Assembly (NCBI RefSeq): GCF_003384935.1
Contig: NZ_QTTQ01000011.1
Span: 186,001-250,000, forward strand
DNA length: 64,000 bases
Direction: 5' to 3'
DNA from: Lutibacter oceani
Lineage (GTDB): Bacteria > Bacteroidota > Bacteroidia > Flavobacteriales > Flavobacteriaceae
The position numbers and the translations under genes were made by a program. Below are positions 44,486 to 55,200 of the stretch, one piece after another; the stretch's first letter is position 1, and every line of letters begins with the position of its first letter. The notes under the pieces were generated by a model. That model was not told the DNA's origin and searched no databases. It was given only the letters and a program-made list of their open reading frames with translations.

Positions 44486-45834
44486 ATTATTTCTTTAAAT
44501 TTTTCAAAATCTAGTCCACCATAATTACCAGAACTCATTAACAATAAAGCCGTATTTTCAAAATTTTGGTTGAATAAGTATTCCTTAAATTCCGTTGGGT
44601 TTGTATAAACAATTAAATTATCTCTTTTAAATGCTTTTTTAATTTGCTGTTCTGTTACTTCTTCTAATTTTTTAATTTCAACCGCATGTGGTGAATAAAA
44701 TACTACAGCAATATCAGCACTATCCAAAGCACCTTCATATTCCTTTAAAAAATCGGCATTTAAACTACTATAAGTATGTAATTCTAAACAAGCCAGTACA
44801 TTTCTTTCCTTATACTGTTTTTTAACAGCAATTGTGGTAGCTTCTACTTTACTTGGTGAATGTGCAAAATCTTTAAAAACAACTGTTGAAATATTTTCTG
44901 CAATTTTTTCTAAACGTTTGCTTGCACCTTTAAAACTTGAAATAGCTTCATAAAATTCATCCTCATCAATTCCCATATGCTGACAAATCCATTTTGCTCC
45001 TGCTAAATTTTGAAGGTTGTGTTCACCAAATATTTCAAGAGGCATTTCACCTAAAGATGTTTCTAATAAAGTTGTGCCATTTTCAATTTTATAATTTGGT
45101 GTTTTATATGGATATTTTTTAATAGGATTTTCAGCTTGTTCAACAACATTTTTTAAAACTGCATCTTCTTCATTATACACCATAATTCCTCCATTGGTTA
45201 ATGAATTGGTGAAAATTGAAAACTGTTGAATATAATTTTCAAAAGTTGGAAAAACATTTATATGATCCCAAGCAATACCACTTAAAAGTGCAATATTTGG
45301 TTTGTATAAATGAAATTTAGGGCGTAAATCTATTGGAGAACTTAAATATTCATCACCTTCTAACACCATAAATTCATTTTCATTGGTTAAATGTACCATT
45401 GTTTCAAACCCTTCTAATTGTGCCCCAACCATATAATCAACAGTTACATGGTGATAATTCATCACATGTAAAATCATTGATGTTATGGTAGTTTTACCGT
45501 GTGATCCGCCAATTACAACACGTGTTTTATCTTTACTTTGCTCATACAAAAATTCAGGATATGAATAAATTTTAAGCCCTAATTCTTTAGCTTTCAACAA
45601 TTCAGGATTATCAGCTTTTGCGTGCATTCCTAAAATAACTGCATCAATTTTATTTGTTATTTTTTCTGGAAACCAACCAAATTCTTGTGGTAATAAACCA
45701 CGTTTTTCTAAACGAGATTTTGAAGGCTCAAAAATAGTATCGTCACTTCCGGTAATTTGATATCCCTTTTGATGCAATGCGATAGCTAAATTGTGCATAG
45801 CACTTCCTCCAATAGCAATAAAATGTATATTCAT
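44482..45834 (-). CDS. mpl: UDP-N-acetylmuramate:L-alanyl-gamma-D-glutamyl-meso-diaminopimelate ligase
   Basis: This 450-residue Mur-ligase reattaches the recycled tripeptide to UDP-MurNAc in the cytoplasm during peptidoglycan recycling. The N-terminal nucleotide-binding domain is MNIHFIAIGGSAMHNLAIALHQKGYQITGSDD, the ATP site GGSHGKTT (109-116). The central LEGDEYLSSPIDLRPKFHLYKPNIALLSGIAWDHINVFPT and the VFKDFAHSPSKV segment are specific to Mpl as opposed to MurC. It is a single-gene unit with a promoter box at 45856-45863. Confidence 0.93.
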   Translation of the reverse strand: MNIHFIAIGGSAMHNLAIALHQKGYQITGSDDTIFEPSKSRLEKRGLLPQEFGWFPEKITNKIDAVILGMHAKADNPELLKAKELGLKIYSYPEFLYEQSKDKTRVVIGGSHGKTTITSMILHVMNYHHVTVDYMVGAQLEGFETMVHLTNENEFMVLEGDEYLSSPIDLRPKFHLYKPNIALLSGIAWDHINVFPTFENYIQQFSIFTNSLTNGGIMVYNEEDAVLKNVVEQAENPIKKYPYKTPNYKIENGTTLLETSLGEMPLEIFGEHNLQNLAGAKWICQHMGIDEDEFYEAISSFKGASKRLEKIAENISTVVFKDFAHSPSKVEATTIAVKKQYKERNVLACLELHTYSSLNADFLKEYEGALDSADIAVVFYSPHAVEIKKLEEVTEQQIKKAFKRDNLIVYTNPTEFKEYLFNQNFENTALLLMSSGNYGGLDFEKFKEII

Positions 45835-45855
45835 TTAGCATAAACTTTATAATTC

Positions 45856-45863
45856 CAAATGTA
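45856..45863 (-). promoter_or_regulatory. TAnnTTTG promoter box of mpl
   Basis: On the minus strand this reads TACATTTG, an exact match 21 bases before the mpl start codon. Confidence 0.65.
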
Positions 45864-46031
45864 AATAAAATCTTAAAAAGGATAATCATAAAATTTAAAT
45901 ACTTTATTTTTTTAAAAAGTCCTGTTTTACAAATAAACAACCTGTTTTAACTAATAAATGGTAATTAATTCTTATATTTAACTTACAAAAAATTGTAGTT
46001 AAAAGAAATTACCTAGGCAAACTCAAATTCA

Positions 46032-49000
46032 ATGGAAAAACTAATATTTTCATTAATACACTATTTTAATAAATTTCTGTTTTTAATAATTGCATTAGTT
46101 TATTCTGAATCCGTTTTGTCACAATGCACAAATCCAGATCCAACTGGAAACTTGTCTCAAGTATTTTGTAAAAGTGACAATAGCACTATTGAAGATTTAA
46201 TGGCTATAGGTGAAACAATTGTTTGGTTTGATGCCGAATCTGGAGGCAACCAATACAATTCCTCAGCACCTCTAATTAACAATACTACATATTATGCAGA
46301 CGATATTAATAATGGAAATTGCAGTCCAAATAGACTTGCAGTACAAGTATCAATTTATGGTGAGCCCCCAACAAATGTTGATGTTTTTGTAGGAAAATGT
46401 GCTATTGACAACCCAACTATTGACGATTTATCTGCAATTGGTCTAAATATAGCCTGGTATGATGCTCAAAATGATGGGAATTTATTAAATCCATCAGAAC
46501 CTTTGGTAAATGGAGTTACCTATTGGGTTCAACAAACAGAATACGGATGTATTAGTAAAAGGTTACCAACTACTATAACAATTATTAATCCCCAACCTCC
46601 GACAGTTCCAGAAAATCAAACATTTTGCTCTTCTTCAAATCCGAAAATTTCCGATTTAACAGCAAATGAAACAACTATTTTATGGTACGATTATGAAACC
46701 AGCTCAGAGCCATTAAATATAGATTTACCATTAATTGATGGTGAAGATTATTGGGCTACACAAGTCTCTTTTCCTTGTGAAAGTACAAAAAGAACTAAAA
46801 CTACTATTACTATAGATATTGCTCCAAATGCAGGCACAGATGTATTTTATTTTGAATGTGAAAGCAATTTAAATACAATAAATCTATTTGAATTATTAGG
46901 TGGAATGCCTGATAATTCAGGTACTTGGTCTGGACCAAGTGAATTAACTAACGGGTATTTAGGCGTTTTTGAACCTGAAAATAATATCCAAGGAATCTAT
47001 ACATATACAGTTTCTAGCGATTCAGGCATTTGCGCTACTAATTCGTCTATAGTTCAGGTAGAAATTTTAAATGTTCCACCACCAACTACCTCTATAATAA
47101 ATCAAACTTTTTGCGAAGTTGACAATCCAACAGTTGCGGATTTAACCGTTAGCGGAAGTGAAATTATTTGGTACGATACCGAAACATCTGAAACACCCTT
47201 AAATTCGACAGATATTTTAACAAACGGAGAAGAATATTGGGCAGCTCAAACAAATGCATCGGGTTGTGTTAGTGCTTCTAGACTGATGATTTCGACAACA
47301 ATTAGTGCTCCTCCACCACCAACAACATCTGAAACAAATCAAACTTTTTGTGAAACTGACAATCCAACAATTGCGGATTTAACCGTTAGCGGAAGTGAAA
47401 TTATTTGGTACGATACTGAAACTTCTGAAACACCCTTAAATTCGACAGATATTTTAACAAACGGAGAAGAATATTGGGCAACTCAAACAAATGACTCGGG
47501 TTGTGTTAGCTCATCAAGGTTAATGATTTCAACAACTGTTGGTGCTCCTCCACCACCGACAACTTCTGAAATAAATCAAACTTTTTGCGAAGCTGACAAT
47601 CCAACAGTTGCGGATTTAACCGTTAGCGGAAGTGAAATTATTTGGTACGATACCGAAACTTCTGAAACACCTTTAAATTCAACAGATTTATTGATAGATG
47701 GTGAGGATTATTGGGCAACTCAAACAAATGCTTCGGGTTGTGTTAGTGCTTCCAGACTGATGATTTCGACAACTGTTGGTGCTCCTCCACCACCGACAAC
47801 TTCTGAAATAAATCAAACTTTTTGCGAAGCTGACAATCCAACAGTTGCAGATTTAACCGTTAGCGGAAGTGAAATTATTTGGTACAATACCGAAACTTCT
47901 GAAACACCTTTAAGTTCAACTGATTCATTGATAGATGGTGAGGATTATTGGGCAGCTCAAACAAATGCGTCGGGTTGTGTTAGTTCATCTAGACTGATGA
48001 TTTCGACAACTGTTGGTGCTCCTCCACCACCGACAACTTCTGAAATAAATCAAACTTTTTGCGAAGCTGACAATCCAACAGTTGCAGATTTAACCGTTAG
48101 CGGAAGTGAAATTATTTGGTACAATACCGAAACTTCTGAAACACCTTTAAATTCAACTGATTCATTGATAGATGGTGAGGATTATTGGGCAGCTCAAACA
48201 AATGCGTCGGGTTGTGTTAGTTCATCTAGACTGATGATTTCGACAACCATTAGTGCTCCTCCACCACCGACAACTTCTGAAATAAATCAAACTTTTTGCG
48301 AAGCTGACAATCCAACAATTGAAGATATAGTAGCTACTGGCTATGGAACTATTTGGTACGATACCGAAACTTCTGAAACACCTTTAAATTCAACAGATTT
48401 ATTGATAGATGGTGAGGATTATTGGAACTTAAATTTTAATCAAAATAACGATTGTGAAAGTAATTCAAAAATAAAATTAATAGCTACAATAGTTGATATT
48501 CCGCAACCTGAAATAAACAATACTAATCAAGTTTTTTGCGCTTCTAATTTTCCAAAAATTTCTGATTTACAAGCAAATGGAACTATTATTTGGTATGCAA
48601 CCGAAACAGAAACCATACCTTTAAGATCCGATAATTTATTAATTGATGGATTAAATTATTGGGCGGCTCAAACCGATTCCAATGGCTGTGAAAGCTCAAG
48701 TAGAATTGCAGTTAGTGTAAAATTAACTAATGTAGAAACTCCTTTTTTAAATACTTCTGGAAATGAATTTTGCGCTGAGTTCAATCCAACAATCGCTGAT
48801 TTAAATCAAAATGTTTTACCTTCAAATGGAGGTACAATTTCTTGGTTTGATTTATACCCAAATGGCAACAAATTAAGTTCTTCAGAATTTTTAATTGACG
48901 GGAACACATATTTTGCAATAGAAAGTAATAATGATAGTTGCTTAAGTGTTAATCCACTTGAAGTTACCGTTAATTTAAATATGTGTGAGCAATACGATAT

Positions 49001-49271
49001 TGTAATTTATGATGGATTTTCACCAACTGAAAACGGGATAAATGATTCCTTCAAAATAAAAAATTTGAGAGAGCTGTACCCTGATTTTAAAGTTGAATTC
49101 TATAACCGTTGGGGTAATTTAATTTATTCTTCAACAATTTCAAAACCTGATTGGAACGGAAGATTAAATGGCAATGATGAATTGGTGCCAGCTGGTGTTT
49201 ACTATTTTATTATTTACTTTAATAAAAATGGCAGAAAACCTGTTCAACGAAGATTGTATTTAAGTCGATAA
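46032..49271 (+). CDS. Large surface protein with Ig-like Cys-pair repeats and type B T9SS C-terminal domain
   Basis: This 1079-residue protein is exported by a signal peptide (about 1-31, ESVLSQC). About eleven related units of about 75-80 residues follow, each with the pattern FC-x5-PT-x2-DL, then IxWYD, a PLxxxxxLxxGxxYW stretch and a Cys in the last third, so each unit can form one disulfide. Six central units (residues about 357-830) are almost identical (see the repeat entry). The last 90 residues (about 988-1079; FSPTENGINDSFKIKN, VEFYNRWGNLIYSS, LVPAGVYYFIIYF) are a gliding-motility-type CHU_C domain, the type B sorting signal of type IX secretion. It is likely an adhesin. The following PorP/SprF and OmpA genes are its usual partners. 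Confidence 0.88.
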   Translation: MEKLIFSLIHYFNKFLFLIIALVYSESVLSQCTNPDPTGNLSQVFCKSDNSTIEDLMAIGETIVWFDAESGGNQYNSSAPLINNTTYYADDINNGNCSPNRLAVQVSIYGEPPTNVDVFVGKCAIDNPTIDDLSAIGLNIAWYDAQNDGNLLNPSEPLVNGVTYWVQQTEYGCISKRLPTTITIINPQPPTVPENQTFCSSSNPKISDLTANETTILWYDYETSSEPLNIDLPLIDGEDYWATQVSFPCESTKRTKTTITIDIAPNAGTDVFYFECESNLNTINLFELLGGMPDNSGTWSGPSELTNGYLGVFEPENNIQGIYTYTVSSDSGICATNSSIVQVEILNVPPPTTSIINQTFCEVDNPTVADLTVSGSEIIWYDTETSETPLNSTDILTNGEEYWAAQTNASGCVSASRLMISTTISAPPPPTTSETNQTFCETDNPTIADLTVSGSEIIWYDTETSETPLNSTDILTNGEEYWATQTNDSGCVSSSRLMISTTVGAPPPPTTSEINQTFCEADNPTVADLTVSGSEIIWYDTETSETPLNSTDLLIDGEDYWATQTNASGCVSASRLMISTTVGAPPPPTTSEINQTFCEADNPTVADLTVSGSEIIWYNTETSETPLSSTDSLIDGEDYWAAQTNASGCVSSSRLMISTTVGAPPPPTTSEINQTFCEADNPTVADLTVSGSEIIWYNTETSETPLNSTDSLIDGEDYWAAQTNASGCVSSSRLMISTTISAPPPPTTSEINQTFCEADNPTIEDIVATGYGTIWYDTETSETPLNSTDLLIDGEDYWNLNFNQNNDCESNSKIKLIATIVDIPQPEINNTNQVFCASNFPKISDLQANGTIIWYATETETIPLRSDNLLIDGLNYWAAQTDSNGCESSSRIAVSVKLTNVETPFLNTSGNEFCAEFNPTIADLNQNVLPSNGGTISWFDLYPNGNKLSSSEFLIDGNTYFAIESNNDSCLSVNPLEVTVNLNMCEQYDIVIYDGFSPTENGINDSFKIKNLRELYPDFKVEFYNRWGNLIYSSTISKPDWNGRLNGNDELVPAGVYYFIIYFNKNGRKPVQRRLYLSR
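47100..48524 (+). repeat. Six in-frame tandem repeats of 237-240 bases
   Basis: Units start at 47100, 47337, 47574, 47811, 48048 and 48285. The first five are exactly 237 bases (79 codons). The sixth (240 bases) is matched only in part. Units 4 and 5 differ at about four positions by my reading. The repeat is inside the large surface protein gene and stays in frame throughout. Confidence 0.93.
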
Positions 49272-49274
49272 AGA

Positions 49275-50210
49275 ATGAAAAAAATAATTTTAAATAGTAT
49301 TGCACTTTTAACATCCATTCTTTTGTGGTCTCAACAAGACGCACAATACACGCAATATATGTATAATATGAGTGTAATAAATCCTGCGTACACAACAGAT
49401 GCAGCTGGAATTATTAATATTGGAGGATTATACAGAACACAATGGATTGGAGTTATTGGTGCTCCAAAATCTTCAAATTTGTTCTTACACACTCCTATTA
49501 ACGATAAAATTGAAATTGGTTTTTCTTTAATTAATGACAACATTGGCGACATTGTAAAAGAAAATAATGTTTCCTTCGATTTTGCATACAAATTAGATTT
49601 AGAGGAGCATGGAAATTTATCATTTGGTTTAAAAACTGGTGTTACTTTTTTTGATGTTAATTTTAATGATTTTGAACTGGAATCTGGTGATGTCTTTACA
49701 GATGCTGACTTTTCAAATAACATTAATCAATCATTTTTTAATATTGGTGCAGGATTATATTTTAATACCGATCATTATTATTTAGGAATTTCAATCCCGA
49801 ATATTTTAAAGTCACAACATTTAAATAGAAATAACGGAAAGTATCAAGGAACCGAATTACCGCATATTTTCTTAACCAGTGGTTACGTTTTTGAAATTAA
49901 TGATTTTATTAAATTAAAACCTGCATTTATGCTAAAAGGAGTTAATGGAGCTCCTTTAACCTTAGATTTAACAGCAAATATTTTATATGATAACCGATTA
50001 GAATTTGGAATTGGCTACCGATTTAATGATGCGTTTACAGGCTTATTTAATATAAGAGCCACACCTGAATTACGAATTGGCTACGCATATGATTATACAA
50101 CCTCAAATCTTGGTCCGTTTAGTTCGGGATCCCATGAATTATTTATTTTATACGATTTTGATATTTATAAATTAAATAAAGGTTTTGATATTTCTCCAAG
50201 ATTCTTTTAA
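49275..50210 (+). CDS. PorP/SprF-family type IX secretion outer-membrane protein
   Basis: This 311-residue predicted beta-barrel has a signal peptide (1-19) and the family start QDAQYTQYMYNMSVINPAYTTDAAGIINIGGLYRTQWIGVIGAPKS. Further family segments are FGLKTGVTFFDV and LRIGYAYDYTTSNLG. PorP/SprF proteins stay with type B CHU_C cargo and help anchor or export it. The gene is three bases after the cargo gene and 15 before the OmpA gene, which is the common three-gene arrangement in Flavobacteriaceae. Confidence 0.95.
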   Translation: MKKIILNSIALLTSILLWSQQDAQYTQYMYNMSVINPAYTTDAAGIINIGGLYRTQWIGVIGAPKSSNLFLHTPINDKIEIGFSLINDNIGDIVKENNVSFDFAYKLDLEEHGNLSFGLKTGVTFFDVNFNDFELESGDVFTDADFSNNINQSFFNIGAGLYFNTDHYYLGISIPNILKSQHLNRNNGKYQGTELPHIFLTSGYVFEINDFIKLKPAFMLKGVNGAPLTLDLTANILYDNRLEFGIGYRFNDAFTGLFNIRATPELRIGYAYDYTTSNLGPFSSGSHELFILYDFDIYKLNKGFDISPRFF

Positions 50211-50225
50211 AAACCGATTTAAAGA

Positions 50226-52127
50226 ATGAAAAAAGCACTAATCATACTATTTATACTATCATTTTCTACACAATTTTTGACAGCTCAAAATTTGAAAATT
50301 GCAAATCATTTATTTGAGAAAAGAGCTTATTTAGATGCTGCAGAATTATTTTTAAAGGAAGAAAATAAATCTCAAGAAATTTATGAAAAATTAGGAGATT
50401 GCTACTACTTTAATACAAAAATGAAGGAGGCTTCAAATTGGTATAAAATTTTATTTGAAAAATTTAAAGGAACTATTGATCCAACCTATTTTTTTAGATA
50501 TTCACAAGCATTAAAGGGAATTGAAAATTTTAATGAAGCTGATATTTGGCTTAGAAAATACAATGAAAAAAAACAAATTTTTACGGAATCTAATTTAGAA
50601 ACTTTACCATTTATTGAATCTTTAAATAATCAAAATAAAAGACCTTACATTGTTCATAATCTTATAAATGGCAATACTCCAAATTCTGATTTTGGGGTTT
50701 CCTTTTTAGGTGATAAATTAGTTTTTGCATCCACAAGAAATAACGGAAATAAATATGATTGGAATAAGCAACCTTATCTAGATTTATACCTAGCTGAAAC
50801 GACTGAATTAGGTGATTTTACAAATATTTCTCTCTTTTCAAATTCAATAAATACAAAAACTCACGAATCAAATGCAATATTTACCAAAGATGGTAAAACC
50901 ATGTATTTTACAAGAAATAATTTTATTGATGGAAAAAAAATAAAAGATAAAAATAAAGTAACCCACTTAAAAACTTTTAAGGCAGAATTGATTGATAATA
51001 ATTGGACACATATTACTGAACTTCCTTTTAACAGCAACAATTACTCAGTTGAACACCCAGCGTTAAGTCCAGACGAAAAAGAACTTTATTTCGCCTCAGA
51101 TATGCCAGGTTCGATAGGCTCTTTTGACCTATTTGTGGTTGATATTAATGAAAATGGTACTTATGGAATTCCAAAAAATTTAGGTCCTAAAATAAATACT
51201 GAACACCGAGAACAATTCCCTTTTATTAGCAGTAAAAATATTTTGTATTTCGCTTCAGATGGCTTATTTGGATTGGGTGGATTGGATATTTTTAAAAGTG
51301 ATTATTCAAATAATAGCTTTTCAAAACCAAAAAATTTAGGCACTCCAATAAATAGCAATTTAGATGATTTTGCGTTTATAATTGATGAGAAAAATGAGAC
51401 CGGTTACTTTTCATCAAACAGAGAAGGTGGTATTGGTGATGATGATATTTATAGGTTTACCCAATTAAAAAAATATTTTGTTCAAGGATTGGTTCAAAAT
51501 AAAAATAGCCTAGAAATACTTCCAGGCGCTTTGGTAACTTTGTTTGATAACAACAATCAAATGACTGACGAAATGATTGTAGGTGATGATGCTAGTTATT
51601 CTTTTGAAATAACAATTAACTCAACTTATAAAATTAGAGGAACTAAAAGCTTATTCAGTCCATCTGATGTGACATTTTCCACAGACAATGAAGGTAATAT
51701 CAATAAAAATATTTTACTAAAACTTGAATCTTATGAAGATGCTGAATATAAAATTGTTGAAGAAAATGGGAAACTTCAAATAAAAATCAACCCAATTTAT
51801 TTTGATTTCGATAAATGGAATATTCGCTCTGATGCAACCGTAGAACTAGAAAAAGTTGTGGGTATTCTAAAAAAATATCCAGATATGGTTATTGAAATTG
51901 GAGCTCATACAGATTGCCGAGGAACAGAACAATATAATTTAGATTTATCATACAAGCGTGCTAAATCTGTTCGAGAATATTTAGAAAATCAAGGGATTCC
52001 TACTAATAATGTTAAATCTGTTGGATATGGCGAAACTCAACCTCTAAATAATTGTATAAAAGATGGTATTTGTAAAGAAGAAGAATACAGCATTAACAGG
52101 CGGTGCGAGTTTGTTATACTTCATTAA
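50226..52127 (+). CDS. OmpA-family protein with TPR-like and WD40-like (PD40) repeats
   Basis: This is a 633-residue exported protein (signal peptide about 1-20, FLTAQN). The N-terminal helical TPR-like region (about 22-130) is followed by a PD40 beta-propeller region (about 140-410: DFGVSFLGDKLVFASTRNNG, EHPALSPDEKELYFASDMPG, LYFASDGLFGLGGLDIF, TGYFSSNREGGIGDDDIYRF). A carboxypeptidase-regulatory-like domain (about 415-500) precedes the C-terminal OmpA peptidoglycan-binding domain (about 520-633: IYFDFDKWNIRSDA, EIGAHTDCRGTEQYNLDLSYKRA, INRRCEFVI). It probably ties the surface complex of the two preceding genes to the cell wall. A terminator follows. Confidence 0.94.
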   Translation: MKKALIILFILSFSTQFLTAQNLKIANHLFEKRAYLDAAELFLKEENKSQEIYEKLGDCYYFNTKMKEASNWYKILFEKFKGTIDPTYFFRYSQALKGIENFNEADIWLRKYNEKKQIFTESNLETLPFIESLNNQNKRPYIVHNLINGNTPNSDFGVSFLGDKLVFASTRNNGNKYDWNKQPYLDLYLAETTELGDFTNISLFSNSINTKTHESNAIFTKDGKTMYFTRNNFIDGKKIKDKNKVTHLKTFKAELIDNNWTHITELPFNSNNYSVEHPALSPDEKELYFASDMPGSIGSFDLFVVDINENGTYGIPKNLGPKINTEHREQFPFISSKNILYFASDGLFGLGGLDIFKSDYSNNSFSKPKNLGTPINSNLDDFAFIIDEKNETGYFSSNREGGIGDDDIYRFTQLKKYFVQGLVQNKNSLEILPGALVTLFDNNNQMTDEMIVGDDASYSFEITINSTYKIRGTKSLFSPSDVTFSTDNEGNINKNILLKLESYEDAEYKIVEENGKLQIKINPIYFDFDKWNIRSDATVELEKVVGILKKYPDMVIEIGAHTDCRGTEQYNLDLSYKRAKSVREYLENQGIPTNNVKSVGYGETQPLNNCIKDGICKEEEYSINRRCEFVILH

Positions 52128-52140
52128 TAATTAATATTTA

Positions 52141-52167
52141 AACCGCTGAAATCAGCGGTTTTTTTAT
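52141..52167 (+). terminator. Terminator of the T9SS cargo-PorP-OmpA operon
   Basis: The stem AACCGCTGA (52141-52149) pairs with TCAGCGGTT (52152-52160) and is followed by a T run. It lies 14 bases after the OmpA stop. Confidence 0.92.
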
Positions 52168-52278
52168 ACACTTTCCCTATATCAAGGGTTGCGCTTACTA
52201 AATATAAATTGCACAAATTATTTACAATTTAAATTTAGGTATAACTTTTGCTAACTTTATAGTAATAAAAAATAAAGT

Positions 52279-55200
52279 ATGAAAAACATTACATTCACAA
52301 TATTGGCACTATTCCTATTTTCAACTACTACAAAAGCTCAAATAAATCATAATAATTATGATAAGATGTGGAAAGAAGTTGAACAATTTGAAGAAAAATC
52401 GTTGCCAAAATCTGCTTTTAATTCTGTTGAAATTATTTATCAAAAAGCAAAAAAAGCAAATAATTCAGCTCAACTAATTAAATCGCTATTTTACAAATCT
52501 AAATACATTCTGTTATTAGAAGAAGACGCACAATTAGAAGTTGTTAATCTTTTTAAAATTGAAATTGAGAAAGCTAAAACCCCAGCAAAAAATGTATTAG
52601 AAAGTATACTGGCAAATTTATATTGGCAATATTTTCAACAAAACAGGTATAAATTTTATAACCGAACAAAAACCTCAATAAAAGTAGATTCTTTAGATTT
52701 TAGAACTTGGGATTTAGAAACATTGTTTGCCGAAGTTCATATTCATTTTCAAAACTCGCTACAAAATGGGTTGATTACCCAACAAACTGACTTAAATAAC
52801 TATAACGATATTTTAAATCTACGACCAGATTCAAAAAAATATAGACCTACTTTATTTGATTTTTTAACTAATAATGCATTAGATTTTTATAAAACATCTG
52901 AAACCTCAATTACCAATCCAAGTTATAAATTCGAAATAGATAATGAAAACCTTTTAAGTGATTATAATAACTTTTCACAATTAGAAATTATTTCAAAAGA
53001 TAGTTTATCGTTACAGCTAAATGCATTAAAAATCTATAAAAACCTACTTTCATTTCACGCTTTAAATAAAAATACTGATGCTTTAATTTCAGTAGATATT
53101 GAACGCATAAAGTTCGTTTATCAGAAGGCAACTTTCCCTGAAAAAGAAACGCTTTATTTAACCCTTCTTCAAAATTTAAAAGAGGAATTTTCAGCTTCAG
53201 AATCGTCAACTTTAATAGATTTTGAAATTGCATCTATTTTTAACAAACAAGCCAATGAATATGATGCGGAAACGAATACAGATAATCATTTTAAAAACGT
53301 AACAGCTTTAACAATTTGTGAAAATGCTATCAATAAATTCCCTGAAAGTTTAGGTGCAAAAAACTGTAGTATCTTAAAGCAACAAATTTTAAGTGCATCT
53401 TTAAATCTTACCGCAGAAAAGAATATTTCTATTCAAAAATACAGCAAGGTTTTAGTGAATTATAAGAACATTGAAACTTTGTATTTCAATATTTTTGCAA
53501 TTAATGAAACTCAAAAAAATAATTTTAGTAAAATTAATAATGATTCGGAAAAAATAGAATTTATTAGAAACCTTAATTTAGTTTCAAGTTTTAATCAAGC
53601 ATTAAAAACTGAAAATGATTATCAACAACATGCAACAGAAATTGCCATTCCGCCTTTAAATAATGGGACCTATTTAATTTTTACTTCAACAGATGAAACT
53701 TTAAATGCAAACAGCGTTTATGCTACTTCATTAATTCAAGTTACAGATATCGCTTTGGTTGAATCTATTTTAAATAATATTTACACCTACCAAGTTGTAG
53801 ATAGAAATTCCGGAAAGCCAATTGAAAATGCAACAATTAATTTAAAAAACTATAATACAGGGAAATACAACGATCCCATTAATAAGAATTATGTAACAGA
53901 TAAGAAAGGGCAATTTAAATTTACTTCAAATAGCACCTATCGAAATGTAATAATTTCAATTATAAATAACAAAGAAAAAGCCAGTTTTGGTGATTATTAT
54001 TTGTACAATTATAATCGCATAGATAACCAGTCCAATAACTTAACAATTACACCTTTTTTATTTACTGACAGAAGTATATACAGACCCGGACAAGTTGTAT
54101 ATTTTAAAGGGATTTTAATTAAAAAAGAAGGCTTCGTATCTAAAGTTGTAAGCAATGAATATGTTAATGTTACGCTTTATAATGTTAATGCAGAGGTTGT
54201 TAGCGAAATTGAATTAAAAACCAATGAATTTGGATCTTTTAGTTCCCAATTTATTATTCCAACTACTGGGTTGAATGGAATCTATACTTTAGAAGTTGAT
54301 GAAGGCTCCCAAAAAAGTAATTTGTATAATATTATTGATGATTTTAATTATTCTGAAACTCAAATTTCAGTTGAAGAATACAAACGTCCAAAGTTTGAAA
54401 CAACTTTTAAACCAATAACTGAAACTTATAAAATTAACGAAAGTGTTACTGTAAATGGAAGCGCTTTGGCTTTTGCAGGTAGCAATATTACAGATGCAAA
54501 AGTTACTTATAGAGTTCATAGAAAAGTACAATATCCAAGATGGTTTTATTGGTACAAACCAAATTTTATTGTTTCAGAAGCTCAAGAAATAATTCACGGA
54601 GAAACTATTACAGACGCTCAAGGAAACTTTACTATCACATTTAAAGCATTGGCAGATAAAAATGTAGAGAAAGATAATTTACCTGTTTTTAATTATGAAG
54701 TTACCGCAGACGTTACGGATATAAATGGAGAAACCAGAAGCGCAACATCCATTGTTAAAGTTGGATACCACAGCTTAATTGCAGAAATTAATATGGATGC
54801 TAAGATTGATAAAACTAAAAAAGAAAACTTTATAAATATTGAAACCAAAAACCTCAACAATCAATTTGCTCCAGCAGAAGGAACCATAAAAATATCAAAA
54901 TTACAAGCTCCAACAACTGTTTTAAGAAAACGTCCTTGGAAAGCTCCAGACTATCAATTATATACTTTTTCAGAATTCAAAAATAGGTTTCCTCACGAAC
55001 CTTATATTAATGAAGATGAAATCTTAAATTGGAAAAAAGGCAAACTAGTTTTTGAAAATGATTTTAATACTTCAATCAATTCTAAAATTAAGTTGAAAAA
55101 TATTAAAAAATGGCAGTCTGGAAATTATCTTGTTGAAATAGAATGTTTTGATTCGTTTGGACAAAAAGTTACTGACAAACAGATTGTTACAATTTTTAAT

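Noticed and set aside
47100-48524. CRISPR-like array
   Set aside because: Units are 237 bases without spacers, in frame within a coding sequence and encode an Ig-like domain.
49331-49723. 130-codon minus-strand frame opposite PorP/SprF
   Set aside because: It is antisense to a well-supported gene, with no signal or family features.
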